Shown here: positions 41,265-64,000 of the stretch, piece after piece
Numbering within the stretch: the stretch's first letter is position 1
Layout of the letters: each line of letters begins with the position of its first letter
Assembly (NCBI GenBank): GCA_054601695.1
Contig: BAAHQB010000138.1
Span: 124,001-188,000, forward strand
Direction: 5' to 3'
DNA: 64,000 nucleotides
From: Amorphochlora amoebiformis
Lineage: Eukaryota; Cercozoa; Chlorarachniophyceae
The notes under the pieces: model-generated
Told to the model about the DNA's origin: nothing
Database searches by the model: none
What the model saw: only the letters and a program-made list of their open reading frames with translations
Made by a program: the position numbers and the translations under genes

Positions 41265-41832
41265 ATATATATATATATATATATATATAATACATATATA
41301 TATATGTATGTATATGTATATGTATATATATATATGCCAGTATTATTCACAAGGATAACAAGGTTACCATTTGCTATATACATACATTCACAAACCCCAG
41401 ACCGTAACCCATAATACAATCCTAACCTAGCCATATCCTAATACTGCTATAGTAATCCAACTATAAGTCCCGGCATACCTCTAATCCTAACCCTACCTAT
41501 AATCCGAACCCTAAACTTCATGTCGACCCCGACACTAACTGTGACTTACCGTAAACCTGACCCCAATCGTATCCCTAGCCCTAATGTCAACCGAACCGTA
41601 ACCCTAACCCTAATCATAATCCCAACATCCGTAACCCTCCCCCGTAATCCTAATTCTAATCCAACTGCTAATTCTAACATTGAACCGAATAGTAACCCAA
41701 ACTCCATTTCGAACCCTAGCCCTAGTTCCAAATGGAGTCCTACGGGGCGGTAAGCTAAGCGTAACCCTAACCCTATCCTAGACCGTAACTATAAACCTTA
41801 TCCCAACACTGTCGGTATCCCTTACGCTAAAC
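40795..41832 (+). repeat. Long decayed telomere-repeat field
   Basis: Variants of CCCTAA (CCCGAA, TCCTAA, CCCTAG, CCGTAA) recur with occasional perfect doublets (for example near 40925-40950 and 41600) over about 1 kb, broken by (TA)n at 41195-41330. It fills the gap between the convergent charged-protein gene (+) and the minus-strand gene ending at 41833. No exon is seen in it. Confidence 0.7.
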
Positions 41833-41959
41833 TTAACTTTGTCTTGGACAAAAAATCTTAACGCCAACAATCTCAATCAGACGAGGAACCCTGAGCAGAC
41901 CAGGCTCTAAGATAATGAATTCAGGTGGTCTACGTGCATGTATGTATAATGTATGTATG

Positions 41960-42018
<59 letters not shown>

Positions 42019-42047
42019 TGTGTGTGTGTGTGTGTATGTGTGTGTGT

Positions 42048-42116
<69 letters not shown>

Positions 42117-42310
42117 GTATGTATATTATAAACTGGAATATACATACATAAAATACATACACACACATGCATATACGCATTTGTAGTTGTAGTTCCTCTC
42201 CCCGAAGATATGGAAACTGTCGACCAACACGAAGGTACCTTTATACCCAACTCTCTGTGCAATAATGTCAACAATATCATAAATTGAGGCTATCCCATCC
42301 CACAACAACC
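41833..42310 (-). CDS. Two exons of an unrecognised gene
   Basis: Exon 42310-42177 reads [18 protein letters not shown] and [18 protein letters not shown] (phase 1 in, phase 0 out, donor GTATAT). Exon 41929-41833 reads [19 protein letters not shown] and ends CPRQS and TAA, entering in phase 2, so at least one exon between them is missing or one end is misjudged. The [12 protein letters not shown] stretch faintly resembles the FVDTxxLFPET motif of PAPS-reductase-like proteins, but not enough to assign it. It is convergent with the charged-protein gene. Confidence 0.45.
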
Positions 42311-42326
42311 CTTGTTTTCATGTATG

Positions 42327-42374
<48 letters not shown>

Positions 42375-42639
42375 ATATATATATATACATATAGATAAAC
42401 ATATATATAAATTATATTATACATATATATACGTAATATGTAATGTCACAAACACAAAGGCATCTGTTTCACAATCCTACATTCACATGTATGTGATAAT
42501 GCTACCGTCAAGAATAGCCATCAGGAATAGCTATATCTCTCACCCCAATCTTTATTTACATGTCTGTAACAATGTATATCAAGTACTCACATGTATGTAA
42601 CTCTTATCCTATTCCGCAAACATGTATACGTGTTTTTAC

Positions 42640-42646
42640 ATATTTG

Positions 42647-42692
<46 letters not shown>

Positions 42693-42757
42693 CATACATA
42701 TACACATATATGGGTGTGTGTGTGTGTAGTGTGTGTGCTTGAATGCATGTATAATAC

Positions 42758-42806
<49 letters not shown>

Positions 42807-42888
42807 CATACATCTACACATATATGGGTGTGTGTGTGTGTGTGTAGTGTGTGTGCTTGAATGCATGTATAACACATATATTATATTA

Positions 42889-42952
<64 letters not shown>

Positions 42953-42990
42953 TATAGGGTGTGGTGTGTGCTCTTGCATGCATGCATAAC
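42640..42990. repeat. Three-copy repeat with GT runs
   Basis: A unit of about 110 bases (ACACATATATGGGTGTGTGT, then GTGTGTGCTTGAATGCATGT) occurs at about 42691, 42803 and, shortened, 42957, separated by (TA)n. Confidence 0.85.
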
Positions 42991-43092
42991 ACATATTATA
43001 CATGCATATATAAATATATATATATATATACTTATTTAAATATTTACACACACATATATATATATATATATATATTCACATCAATCCTAAAG

Positions 43093-43693
43093 GCACCGGC
43101 GAGCCGCAAGATAACACATCTGGCTGCCCACGAGGCGGAAGTAATCCTAACCCTCCCCAAATCCAACCCCCCTCTTGGACAAACTCACAAACTCACGAAA
43201 CTAATTCGACCCAAGCCATAACCCTAACCCTAACAAACTCAGTTTTGGCATTATCCAAAACCTCTGAATCCTTGCTCTCATATTACACGCACTAACCCTA
43301 ACTCTAAATCGAACTCTATAAAATCTTAACCTTAGCTGGGTGCGCGGTGTCTCCATCTGATGGCACCTGTGCTACGTGTGGAGGGGATCTGCCCGTTCTC
43401 ACGGGTTATAGCTCTCGGTAATTTTCGATATCTCTTCAAGTCTTTCCAAGTCACTCGATAGAACTTTCTAGAACATTTTTCTCGAATTTTCTGGAATCTT
43501 TAGAATTTTTCACTCGAATTTCTTCCGAATTCTCTTTGACTCTTCTCTCGTAGTCGCGCTCTATTTTTGTATCTTCTCTGGTACACTTTCGATCTGTCTG
43601 TCTCGGTTAATCTCACCCTAACCCTAACCTCAGCCTGAGCATCATAAGCAATCAATCCAATGCAAGAAACAACAGTAAGCGTATTTACATATA

Positions 43694-43762
<69 letters not shown>

Positions 43763-44158
43763 CACACATATACACATATGTTCATGTGTGTATATATATA
43801 CCTTCATAATATTTATAGGCATTCACTCTCAAAGAAAAAAATCGGAGGTAACAACCCTAATCCCAACCAAATCCCAACCCGACAACTTAACCCCAACCTT
43901 AATTCCTGACTCTAATACCCTCAACCCTAGTCCTAACCCAATCATAACCCTAACCCTAACCCTAACGTTAGCCCAAACCCTTCAGATGAATCAGATCCAA
44001 GAAGAGAAAGAACACGACGCAGAGATGAAACCGGGGTTGGTACAAGCGGAGGGTGAGAGAGAGGAAGGAGAGGGGGTGGAGGGATATTGTCCGATTGACC
44101 TTGGAGGGGAGGATAAGACAACTTTGGAGGAAGAGGTTTGTGAATTTGTATGTATGTG

Positions 44159-44255
<97 letters not shown>

Positions 44256-44536
44256 ATATTTATATATATATATACATAATGAATGTGTGTATAGGTATGT
44301 ATGTATAATATATATATACATATATATATATATAGGCATACACGTGAATGTATATCCATAGATTTACATTCCACATGTACATAGTTAAAGCAACAGTATA
44401 AATAGCATGAGGGGGTATCACGTAACCGTACAGACTAGTTGAAGTTTCCTGAACACAAGTGCATATTTTCCAAATAAACGAAAATCATCTCTGGACTACC
44501 GGCCCTAAACTATAAGGGACCGTTGCGCTAGCAATT

Positions 44537-44580
<44 letters not shown>

Positions 44581-44610
44581 CATATGCATATATATATATA
44601 TAACATATAT

Positions 44611-44647
<37 letters not shown>

Positions 44648-44939
44648 ATGTATTCACACGTATAGTTAGAACACCAATTGAGAATGCAGGTCGATGAATA
44701 GATCAGTCGAGTGTCATGACCAATCTCAAGATCACAGAAGATCGACTCACCCGGAAGTAACGGGCTTCAGAGTGTCGGGTGACAAGTCGTGACGTCACGC
44801 TTTGTCACGATCCTGTCCTGAACGTTTCGGGCGTTTCGAGTTCGAGTACGAAAAGATTTTTATCGGAAGGACTTTAAATAATCTTGGGCTATCGCTGTAA
44901 TATACCAATGCGCTACAAGACTTCAATGCCTAAATGTAT

Positions 44940-45017
<78 letters not shown>

Positions 45018-45101
45018 GTAATATATATATATATGTGTGTGTGTGTATAAATGTGTGTGTGTATGTGTGTTGTGTCTGTGTGTGTATATATGTATATGAG
45101 T

Positions 45102-45184
<83 letters not shown>

Positions 45185-45353
45185 TTGTATATATATGTAC
45201 ATACATATATGTATATATTTATATAGGATGACTACGTAGCCGATCGTACCTTCCAACAACAATTCAGAAAACTTCTATTAAGGCATTCTATATATGTTTC
45301 ATATGTTTTTATAGTAGATATACATCTATAATATATATATATATATATTACAA

Positions 45354-45394
<41 letters not shown>

Positions 45395-45528
45395 GTATAT
45401 ATATATATATATAGAATATAAATATAAAGATACATATGAAACATATTTACAGGTATGTATTGTATAATATATGTATATTAGTGTGCATAGATGAGTATAT
45501 TGATTACCTATACATGTCCACACACATA

Positions 45529-45608
<80 letters not shown>

Positions 45609-45731
45609 TGTGATGTATACAGTTCCTCACGATGCCCTATATCGATGGGTTCAGCTCTTTGTACTCCCGAGGTACCCATATAGATATATTAAAAAATATA
45701 TATATATATATATATATTGTATGTATGTACG

Positions 45732-45778
<47 letters not shown>

Positions 45779-45901
45779 ATATATATATTTAGGTAAATAT
45801 CTATCTGTACATATGTATATATGTATGAATATGTGTATGTATTCATACTCATTTTTTGCACGGATTGATTCGGCTCTTTTGCTCACTTTAGTATGAATAC
45901 G

Positions 45902-45994
<93 letters not shown>

Positions 45995-46780
45995 GTATAT
46001 ATACATATATATTGTGTTTAACTATATACATATGCCTGAAATAATATTCATGCATATATATATCTATATATGTGTATATATATATATATATACGTAAAAT
46101 ATATACATTAACATACATATACCCAAGAATCAAATCCACAAAAATACATACACTTTGCACACAAACAATATTAAACACATCCATACACTTACCTAAACAT
46201 ACCCCTCAGGACTGCACATGTGGAGCTTCAAGTGACCCCTCCAGCTCTCCTAACAAAGACTTGCTCTCCAACCTTCTGGAATCTGGTTATTGCCCAATCA
46301 CCGTCGGAGCCCCCGAGTGCTCACCTCAGAAGTAAGAATTCACATCTGCCTTTTCTTTGAACATTTTCGCTTTTCCGGGACTGATTGACAACATATTCGA
46401 ATCCGAGAGTTGGAAATCTTGTGTTTATGAGGGGAGGGAAGGGGGTTTACCTCCTTTGGGGTTCGAAAAAGGTGCAAATCCATGCTTTTTTTTTTTTTTT
46501 CCTCTTTTTTTCGGGGATTTTGGGCCATCGAATAGATTTATACACGACGTCTACAGATAGATTCATGTACATGTATATGCATTTTAACATTTGTGTGTGT
46601 GTGAGAAATATTGTATATATATATATATATATTATATATATATATATATATATATGTATATGTATATGCATATATCCGTATGTATATATATATAATATAT
46701 ACAGATGCACATGTGGTATGCAAAAAGTATCACTCGGGATACTTGCTGAACCAAATGCGATCTATAGGGAGGAGGTATTG

Positions 46781-46850
<70 letters not shown>

Positions 46851-46855
46851 CACAC

Positions 46856-46921
<66 letters not shown>

Positions 46922-46949
46922 TATATGTATATATATATATACATGTATG

Positions 46950-46988
<39 letters not shown>

Positions 46989-47162
46989 GTATGGTGTGGG
47001 TGTGGGTGTGGGTGCAGGTGTGGATGTGGTGTATGTGTGTGTGTAGATACATATATAAAATGTATGTATGTATATTCTAGATATTATTTTATACTTACAT
47101 ATGTGTGTGTGTGTGTATTCAGCTTATGTACACATCTATATAATAAATATACATATGTATTC

Positions 47163-47195
<33 letters not shown>

Positions 47196-47280
47196 ACAAT
47201 CAACAGATATCATGTAGTTGGAAATATGAATAAGGCATAAGAAGGACTAGATTCAGATTATGTACACATCTCTATAACAA

Positions 47281-47331
<51 letters not shown>

Positions 47332-47504
47332 TGTGTGTGTGTATGTATACAGTTAGTGCAATCAACAGATATCTTGTGGTTGTAAATAGGAATTAGGTTA
47401 TAGGCAGGATGAGATTCAGACTATCTTCACATCTCCAGAATGAATATATATTTATAAATATATATATATATATATAAATATATATATATGTGTATGTATG
47501 TATG

Positions 47505-47572
<68 letters not shown>

Positions 47573-48003
47573 ATATATATATATATATATTTATTTATAT
47601 ATGGTTATGAATAGGAATCATGTTTTAGGAATATATATATATATATGTATATATAAATATATATATATATAATATATATATAATATATAATATATATGCG
47701 TGTATACAAAAGATATAATGTGGTTATAAATAGGAATCAGGTTTAAGGAATATATCTATCTAATACATATATATATATATATATATATATGCGTGTATAC
47801 AAAAGATATAATGTGGTTATAAATAGGAATCAGGTTTTAGGAATATATCTATATAATACACATATATATACATATATATATATACATACATGCGTGTATA
47901 CAAAGATATAATGTGGTTATAAATAGGAATCAGGTTTTAGGAAGGACGAGATTCCATCCTATTGTCCAATTTCGATGGTAATTGCTTTATGGATTATATA
48001 TGC

Positions 48004-48041
<38 letters not shown>

Positions 48042-48051
48042 CATATATATA

Positions 48052-48082
<31 letters not shown>

Positions 48083-48154
48083 TGATGGCACTCACCTAGC
48101 TCACCATCCTCTTACGTATGTACATATTTATGAATGTATATACTAGATGTACAC

Positions 48155-48195
<41 letters not shown>

Positions 48196-48407
48196 CTATA
48201 TCTATATGTATATATACATATATCTATATATGTATATATATATATGTATACATATATATATAACATGGAAACACTACGAATAAAAATACAAACTTTGCTC
48301 AGGCAGGAAAGCCATTATGTGCCCCTCAAAACTGCACATGCGGCGTAATGGTAGACGACAACCTGTTCGGCGGTGATCCTTTAGATCCTCCCGGAGTGGA
48401 CTTCTAA
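43093..48407 (+). CDS. Protein with repeated PQ-x-CTCG cysteine motif
   Basis: Exons: 43093-43140, about 43819-43847, 43986-44135, 45227-45295, 45623-45671, 46210-46331, 46705-46774 and 48303-48407 (TAA). Most joins agree in phase; those at 43140/43819 and 45671/46210 do not, so an exon or boundary is missing there. The N-terminal part is acidic ([35 protein letters not shown]). The C-terminal part carries three copies of a cysteine motif, one per exon: [18 protein letters not shown] (K split by an intron) and [13 protein letters not shown], with further cysteines before each (GYC, PEC, PLC). The end is [11 protein letters not shown]. CxC pairs like this could bind metal or form disulfides; I do not recognise the family. 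The second intron shown is wholly telomere-like. Confidence 0.6.
43848..43985 (+). repeat. Intron made of telomere-like repeats
   Basis: The intron begins GTAACAACCCTAATCCC and ends GCCCAAACCCTTCAG. In between are CCAACC and CCCTAA variants with four perfect units at 43946-43968. It contains almost nothing else. Confidence 0.75.
44400..44935. other. Intronic region with second copy of the dispersed element
   Basis: The 44680-44935 part is the inverted, diverged copy of the element at 23890-24180. At 44430-44510 the minus strand has a short open, exon-like frame ([14 protein letters not shown]) without a convincing donor, so I do not call it. Confidence 0.45.
47187..47950. repeat. Cluster of diverged tandem units
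   Basis: Units sharing AATCAACAGATATC(A/T)TGT or AAGATATAATGTGGTTATAA and then AATAGGAATCAGGTTTTAGG occur at about 47190, 47350, 47600, 47705, 47802 and 47900, separated by (TA)n. The last three are nearly identical. The cluster lies in the final intron of the CTCG gene. Confidence 0.85.
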
Positions 48408-49356
48408 TCTGAGTAATCTAAGTAATGGCCGTCCAGACTTCTGATAATTTCATTATTCTATTCTAGGTTGCCTAGTTACTAGAGTCTAGAGAATTACACT
48501 CGTACACTAGTTATAAATATATCGGCGTGTTTCTCTAGTCTCTAGTGTCTAGCTGTATCAAGTATCTGGAGTATATATCTAGTATCTGGAGTATACATAG
48601 AGAGTATCTGGACCAAGACATGAGTCCGGACTGTTAAAAATTGCGTTAATTAGAATCGTTATCACAATATTAATCTAGTTAATTGCGATCATCGGATACC
48701 TACTAGACCTAGGATACTAGCGGATACTTCTAGATACTTTAGGTGATATCTAGGATTTCTGGATATCTAGGATATCTCTAGATCCTAGATATCCTAGATA
48801 TCTAGGATATCTCCTAGATCTCTAGACCTAGATATATTTTCAAGATTCTCTAGATTCTTCTTGAGTCTAGTGAGTACTCTAGATACTCTCTCTCTCTTTA
48901 GTCTCTAGATCTACAGATCTAGTGCTGGACTGGAGTCTAGGGAGTTAGAGTGTGTATATCACATACCAGTAGAATTGTAACAAGAATCTACTAGCTATCT
49001 AGATCTCTCGTATAAGGTATCTCTACTAAGCTAGCTAAGCTCTACCTAGTCTACTCTCTGGACTCTATACGTACTTGTATTCATTAGATTTATACTAGTT
49101 GTATACCTAGATACCAGCAAGACTCGTGAGAGATTTTGAATTGAGTAGCTAGTCGTGAGGATCATTTAGATCATGATTAGGCTAGAAAATCACACATGCA
49201 CAAAGCACAGTCTCTAGAGTCTCTCTCTATACTAGTATAGTCTCTACTTAGCCGCTACTAACTCGAGTAACTAAACTAAGTTAAGTCTTGTAGTTGCAAT
49301 CTAGATAACCTAGTTTACAAGTACCTGGAGAATGCAATATATATATATATATCTAG

Positions 49357-49400
<44 letters not shown>

Positions 49401-49639
49401 AATATATATAACCAGTATAAGCGCTAGAGTTTAATCGATCTATTACAGTACATACTCTACATATACACTGTCTGACTGTGTCCACAGCTGTAGAGTGTAA
49501 AACCTGTGCATAGAACAGCTAGCTCTTTCGAAACATAGACTAGATACAGCCTGAATTCCTCACATAGATCCAATGGATCACGACCTCTTGCATTAGATTC
49601 TCTTTTCTCTTTTTCATGTGGTGAGATCGAAATATATAT

Positions 49640-49640
<1 letters not shown>
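48408..49640. other. CTAG-rich gap between convergent genes
   Basis: Immediately after the CTCG gene stop the sequence becomes dense in CTAG within TCTAGA, CTAGAT and CCTAGATATC words, many of them palindromic (48700-48850 is the densest). No exon is seen. A (TA)n block lies at 49337-49395. The same feature marks the convergent gap at 5204-6556. Confidence 0.7.
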
Positions 49641-50648
<1,008 letters not shown>

Positions 50649-50704
50649 AAAAAAAAAAAGTATTCCATAAATATATATATACATATATATATATATTATA
50701 TCTA

Positions 50705-50777
<73 letters not shown>

Positions 50778-50831
50778 TCAAAAACCAATATCTAATTTAT
50801 CGAAAACATACTTCTCTGCAGGGGAAGCTAA

Positions 50832-60959
<10,128 letters not shown>

Positions 60960-60967
60960 CTATAAAA

Positions 60968-61036
<69 letters not shown>

Positions 61037-61174
61037 CACATACATACATATATATATATATATATGTACATATAATATGTATGTACACACACACGTATAC
61101 AAATATATACATATATACATATATATATACATATATACATGTGTGTGTGTGTGTGTACATAAATACATACATAG

Positions 61175-61229
<55 letters not shown>

Positions 61230-61230
61230 G

Positions 61231-61267
<37 letters not shown>

Positions 61268-61370
61268 GTATGTATACATTTGTGTGTGTGTGTGTATGTA
61301 TGTATGGACGCGTGTGTGCGGGTGTTTGTGTTCTTGAACATATGTAAATAAAATTAGCAAGTATATTACA

Positions 61371-61468
<98 letters not shown>

Positions 61469-61476
61469 TACATACA

Positions 61477-61523
<47 letters not shown>

Positions 61524-61757
61524 CAATGGAAAAGTCCGGGTAAACACATGAAATGTGGTCGGTGGTGGACGTGGAAGTGGGGGAGAGGGAAGGGGGAGAG
61601 GAGGGAGGTAGGAGAGCAAAGCCAAACGCACACTCTAAGCACACTCAGAGACGGAGACCGGGTAGAGAGGGATAGAGATCGACATAGAGAAGAGGAAAGA
61701 ATAAGATGTTCCGGAAGATGGATGATATTCTTCTCGACCTCGCAGTTTATCGGAGAT
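60960..61757. other. Gap between divergent genes
   Basis: Holds (TA)n blocks (61180-61245, 61375-61520), a short (TC)n, and from 61525 purine-rich unique sequence. The first exon of the PQ-loop gene should be here (the exon at 60959 begins in phase 1) but was not identified. A long minus-strand frame crossing the region ([13 protein letters not shown] and onward) is not supported by splice sites. Confidence 0.4.
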
Positions 61758-63212
61758 ATGAACGAACAAAAGCCTAATGTAACTGCTGGTAGTAGCAATC
61801 CTAACAGACTGACGAACATCAACTGTTGGGGGGGGGGGGGAGAGAGAGACGGAGGGGAAGGGGGCAAAAAACATGTAAGAATCGTAAATTCCTGTTTTTT
61901 GGTGATTTTGAACACCAGAATACATCTTGAAAGCAAAAGAGCGAGGTATAATTCTCATTCTCTATATTTTCAGACAAGGGTTTTCCCCGCCCTACCTCCA
62001 GGGCTGCTAGCAAAAAACAATATGATCCGAAATCCCGGACTCAATGGGGAAGAAAACGAAAAAGAGAGAGATTTTAAAGGGTACCCTCTCAATCGTCCAA
62101 ATTTTGAGGTAACCAGAGTCGTCCAGGGCCGGGGGGGGAAGGACAACAGGGTCCATCGTAGACGAGGGGTTCAAGAGGCAGTGCACTCGCTCGCTCGCTG
62201 TCGCCTCGCACGGAGTTCCGGGGCAGATACGCGGGATATCTTGGGAGAATACCCTCACATATCTGCCAGCTATATCATAAGGTCTACCCGGCTTATATCC
62301 ATGGATAGATATGTATGATATTAGAATATAATACCTATAGGAGCTTGTTCGATTCCGACCAAGGTCACCAAACTCATTGTTTACGTTCTTTATGGTATAT
62401 TTGCCTAGTAGTTTGACACTCTGCAAGAGTTAAGAGTGAGAATGCTCATATTCACCTAAATCCATCTTTTTGCGAATTTTTCGGCTGCAATTGATCATAC
62501 CCCAGCCGGCCGTCGCCGTCCTGGGGACCTACCTCTTTTTCTTGCCGTTCGACACTTCCCGATCGACTACAAGGGAATCCCAGGTATGCCCTAGAAAATA
62601 AAATCCTCTCAGTCCTCTTTCAAGTACGAGTTGACCGAAAATATGACCTCAACCCACACCCCCCAGTGGGGCCCAGTGGGGACCGCACTTACCTCAAGAT
62701 CACCTTATCCCTTCGCAGATTGGGAGTACATCTTGTATACACGATCCCACAAGGCTTCATCCCGGCTTCAAGGTGCCTTATTTCGATATTGACCTGAGTC
62801 TCTGTCTATTTTTACCTTTACCACGCCCATTGGCTATCCCCACGACTCTAGCGTCTCACCCGGGATTTGTCTCCGCTTCTTCTTTTTGTAATTTTTATTC
62901 TTGGTAATGTGTGTAATCGCCGTGTGAGTATTGCATCTCAATGATATCATTCTGACGCAATTGCCATTCGGTACATTTTCTCGTCAATTGACCCCGGTTT
63001 GGGAAAGGTTTGGAAGAAGTATTGACCTGTTTTTTGTTCTTCAGAAGAACCCTCCAATCCTTTCTTTTGTGAGGATAACTCGGATGGCATCTTTTTCAAG
63101 CTCGCACCTGCCGGCTAGCCGGGATACCTTATGGTTACATCGAAACCGCCAGCACTACAACAAGCGAGGTTGGTTGAGTGCGGATGTTTGCGAATGTCAA
63201 TCGACTATTTGA
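61758..63212 (+). CDS. Gene of unknown function, about 197 residues
   Basis: Exons 61758-61874, 61974-62108, 62506-62583, 62677-62772 and 63045-63212 (TGA) are all phase 0 and sum to 594 bases. Splice sites are strong: donors GTAAGA, GTAACC and GTATGC, acceptors TATATTTTCAG, CATACCCCAG and TTGTTCTTCAG. The product starts [18 protein letters not shown] and includes [51 protein letters not shown] and [20 protein letters not shown]. No family is recognised. A run of 14 G lies in exon 1, so length there matters for the frame. Exon 62677 has a competing acceptor 10 bases upstream that gives another open frame. Introns are 73 to about 400 bases and free of (TA)n, unlike the rest of the window. Confidence 0.6.
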
Positions 63213-63490
63213 TTTGTAAGAATTTGCGTTAATGTGGTCTATGACTTTTCCCAGACCCAAAGTTTTGGCTCAAGACAGATCTAAATTCTGAACGACCGTC
63301 CAAATGCCTGGGTACATAAGACCCAACTCGACCTTTCAATCCGAACACTCATACGCCCGAACACCAGCCAATCCGAACACTCACACGCCCGAACACAAGC
63401 CTAAAACATAATTTCAAGAGCAAGATAACATATCTCACGCTCGTGTGAATAATCTGTCAGGCGACCAACACCGAATCGAAAACTGGATGA
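63213..63490. other. Intergenic region with a small direct repeat
   Basis: Contains CCGAACACTCAYACGCCCGAACAC twice in tandem with a short spacer at about 63341-63400 (each copy split here at AATCCGAACACTCA and CGCCCGAACAC). No exon is seen. Promoter of the next gene is expected here. Confidence 0.5.
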
Positions 63491-63767
63491 ATGGCAACTT
63501 CTTCTCCGACCATCCAAGCCCTATCGTTAAGCAGGTCGATGGATAGTATTCCACATTGTTATTGCACCCATTCCCATTTCTTCTTCGCTCTCCAGCCTCC
63601 TAACCCTTCCAATGTTCTTATCTCAGAACGGAATAGTTTCGCCTGTCAAGGACCTGCCAAAGCCGATGTCACTGTCCACTGCGGCTGAAAGCAAGCACCA
63701 GGAGACTACTAGGAAACGGTCTGGCCGGAGGCACACGGAGTCGTCCTTCCTGCATTTAGCTTCCAAG
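63491..63767 (+). CDS. Partial gene at the right edge, function unknown
   Basis: Exon 1 63491-63534 (MATSSPTIQALSLS, phase 2, donor GTCGAT) joins exon 2 63596-63767 (acceptor TTCGCTCTCCAG, phase 2 in, phase 0 out, donor GTGCTC). Exon 2 reads FLSQNGIVSPVKDLPKPMS and TAAESKHQETTRKRSGRRH. It is basic and Ser/Thr-rich; no family is recognised. Without splicing, the first frame runs to a stop at 63688, so a shorter single-exon reading is possible. The rest of the gene would lie beyond the (TA)n array at 63894-63955 or outside the window. Confidence 0.45.
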
Positions 63768-63895
63768 GTGCTCTAGTGCGTTAAATATGAAAGATTACCG
63801 CAGATTGGGGTATTTAAGGGTAGAAGATGTCCACATAACGAATACCATGCAGCATGTTAAATGTGAATGAATGTATTACATAATTACATATATAT

Positions 63896-63973
<78 letters not shown>

Positions 63974-64000
63974 ACGCATAAGTGAGATGAAATAAGTAAT

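Noticed and set aside
47187-47950. CRISPR array
   Set aside because: Units are variable in length, separated by (TA)n rather than unique spacers, and the genome is eukaryotic.

Overview
This is a stretch of a eukaryotic nuclear genome. Every gene I can reconstruct is split by GT-AG introns, the products are eukaryotic families (a DHHC palmitoyltransferase, a PQ-loop lysosomal/vacuolar transporter, a tail-anchored coiled-coil protein), and there are interstitial arrays of TTAGGG/CCCTAA, the telomere repeat of animals, fungi and several protist and algal lineages. The compact exons and the style of the DHHC protein suggest a protist or alga, but the species cannot be named from the sequence. 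By eye, more than half of the window is simple sequence, mostly (TA)n, and nearly all long open frames are read-through of these arrays (runs of Tyr-Ile, Ser-Leu or Arg-Glu). The real genes are chains of short exons (about 27 to 350 bases, two longer) lying as islands between repeat arrays. I assembled them by hand from open frame, splice signals and matching intron phase; no alignment or transcript was available.

Layout, left to right. (1) 178-985 (-): small gene of unknown function, divergent from (2) 1251-5203 (+): six-exon DHHC-type S-acyltransferase whose motif reads DHVC. (3) 5204-6556: convergent gap rich in CTAG, with a short telomere-repeat block. (4) 6557-18309 (-): long coiled-coil protein ending in a single membrane helix. 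(5) 19031-30061 (-): rhodanese-like domain followed by what may be an inactive dual-specificity-phosphatase fold; (4) and (5) may be one gene. (6) 31205-34402 (+): about 200-residue basic protein. (7) 34548-35147 (+): tentative small gene. (8) 35617-40465 (+): very charged nuclear-type protein made of short phase-0 exons, including a tandem exon duplication. (9) 41833-42310 (-): two exons of an unrecognised gene. (10) 43093-48407 (+): gene with three copies of a PQ-x-CTCG motif. (11) 48408-50831: second CTAG-rich convergent gap and a pure (CT)n tract. (12) 50832-60959 (-): PQ-loop repeat transporter (SLC66A1/YPQ type) in at least 18 exons. (13) 61758-63212 (+) and (14) 63491-63767 (+, running off the window): genes in a normal, repeat-poor, higher-GC stretch.

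Two structural themes stand out. First, several introns consist largely or wholly of telomere repeats, always with CCCTAA on the coding strand and with the array running close to the splice sites. Second, pieces of exons with their adjacent splice sites have been copied into neighbouring introns again and again, each copy bounded by (TA)n; most copies are decayed but at least one is an intact in-frame duplicate exon.
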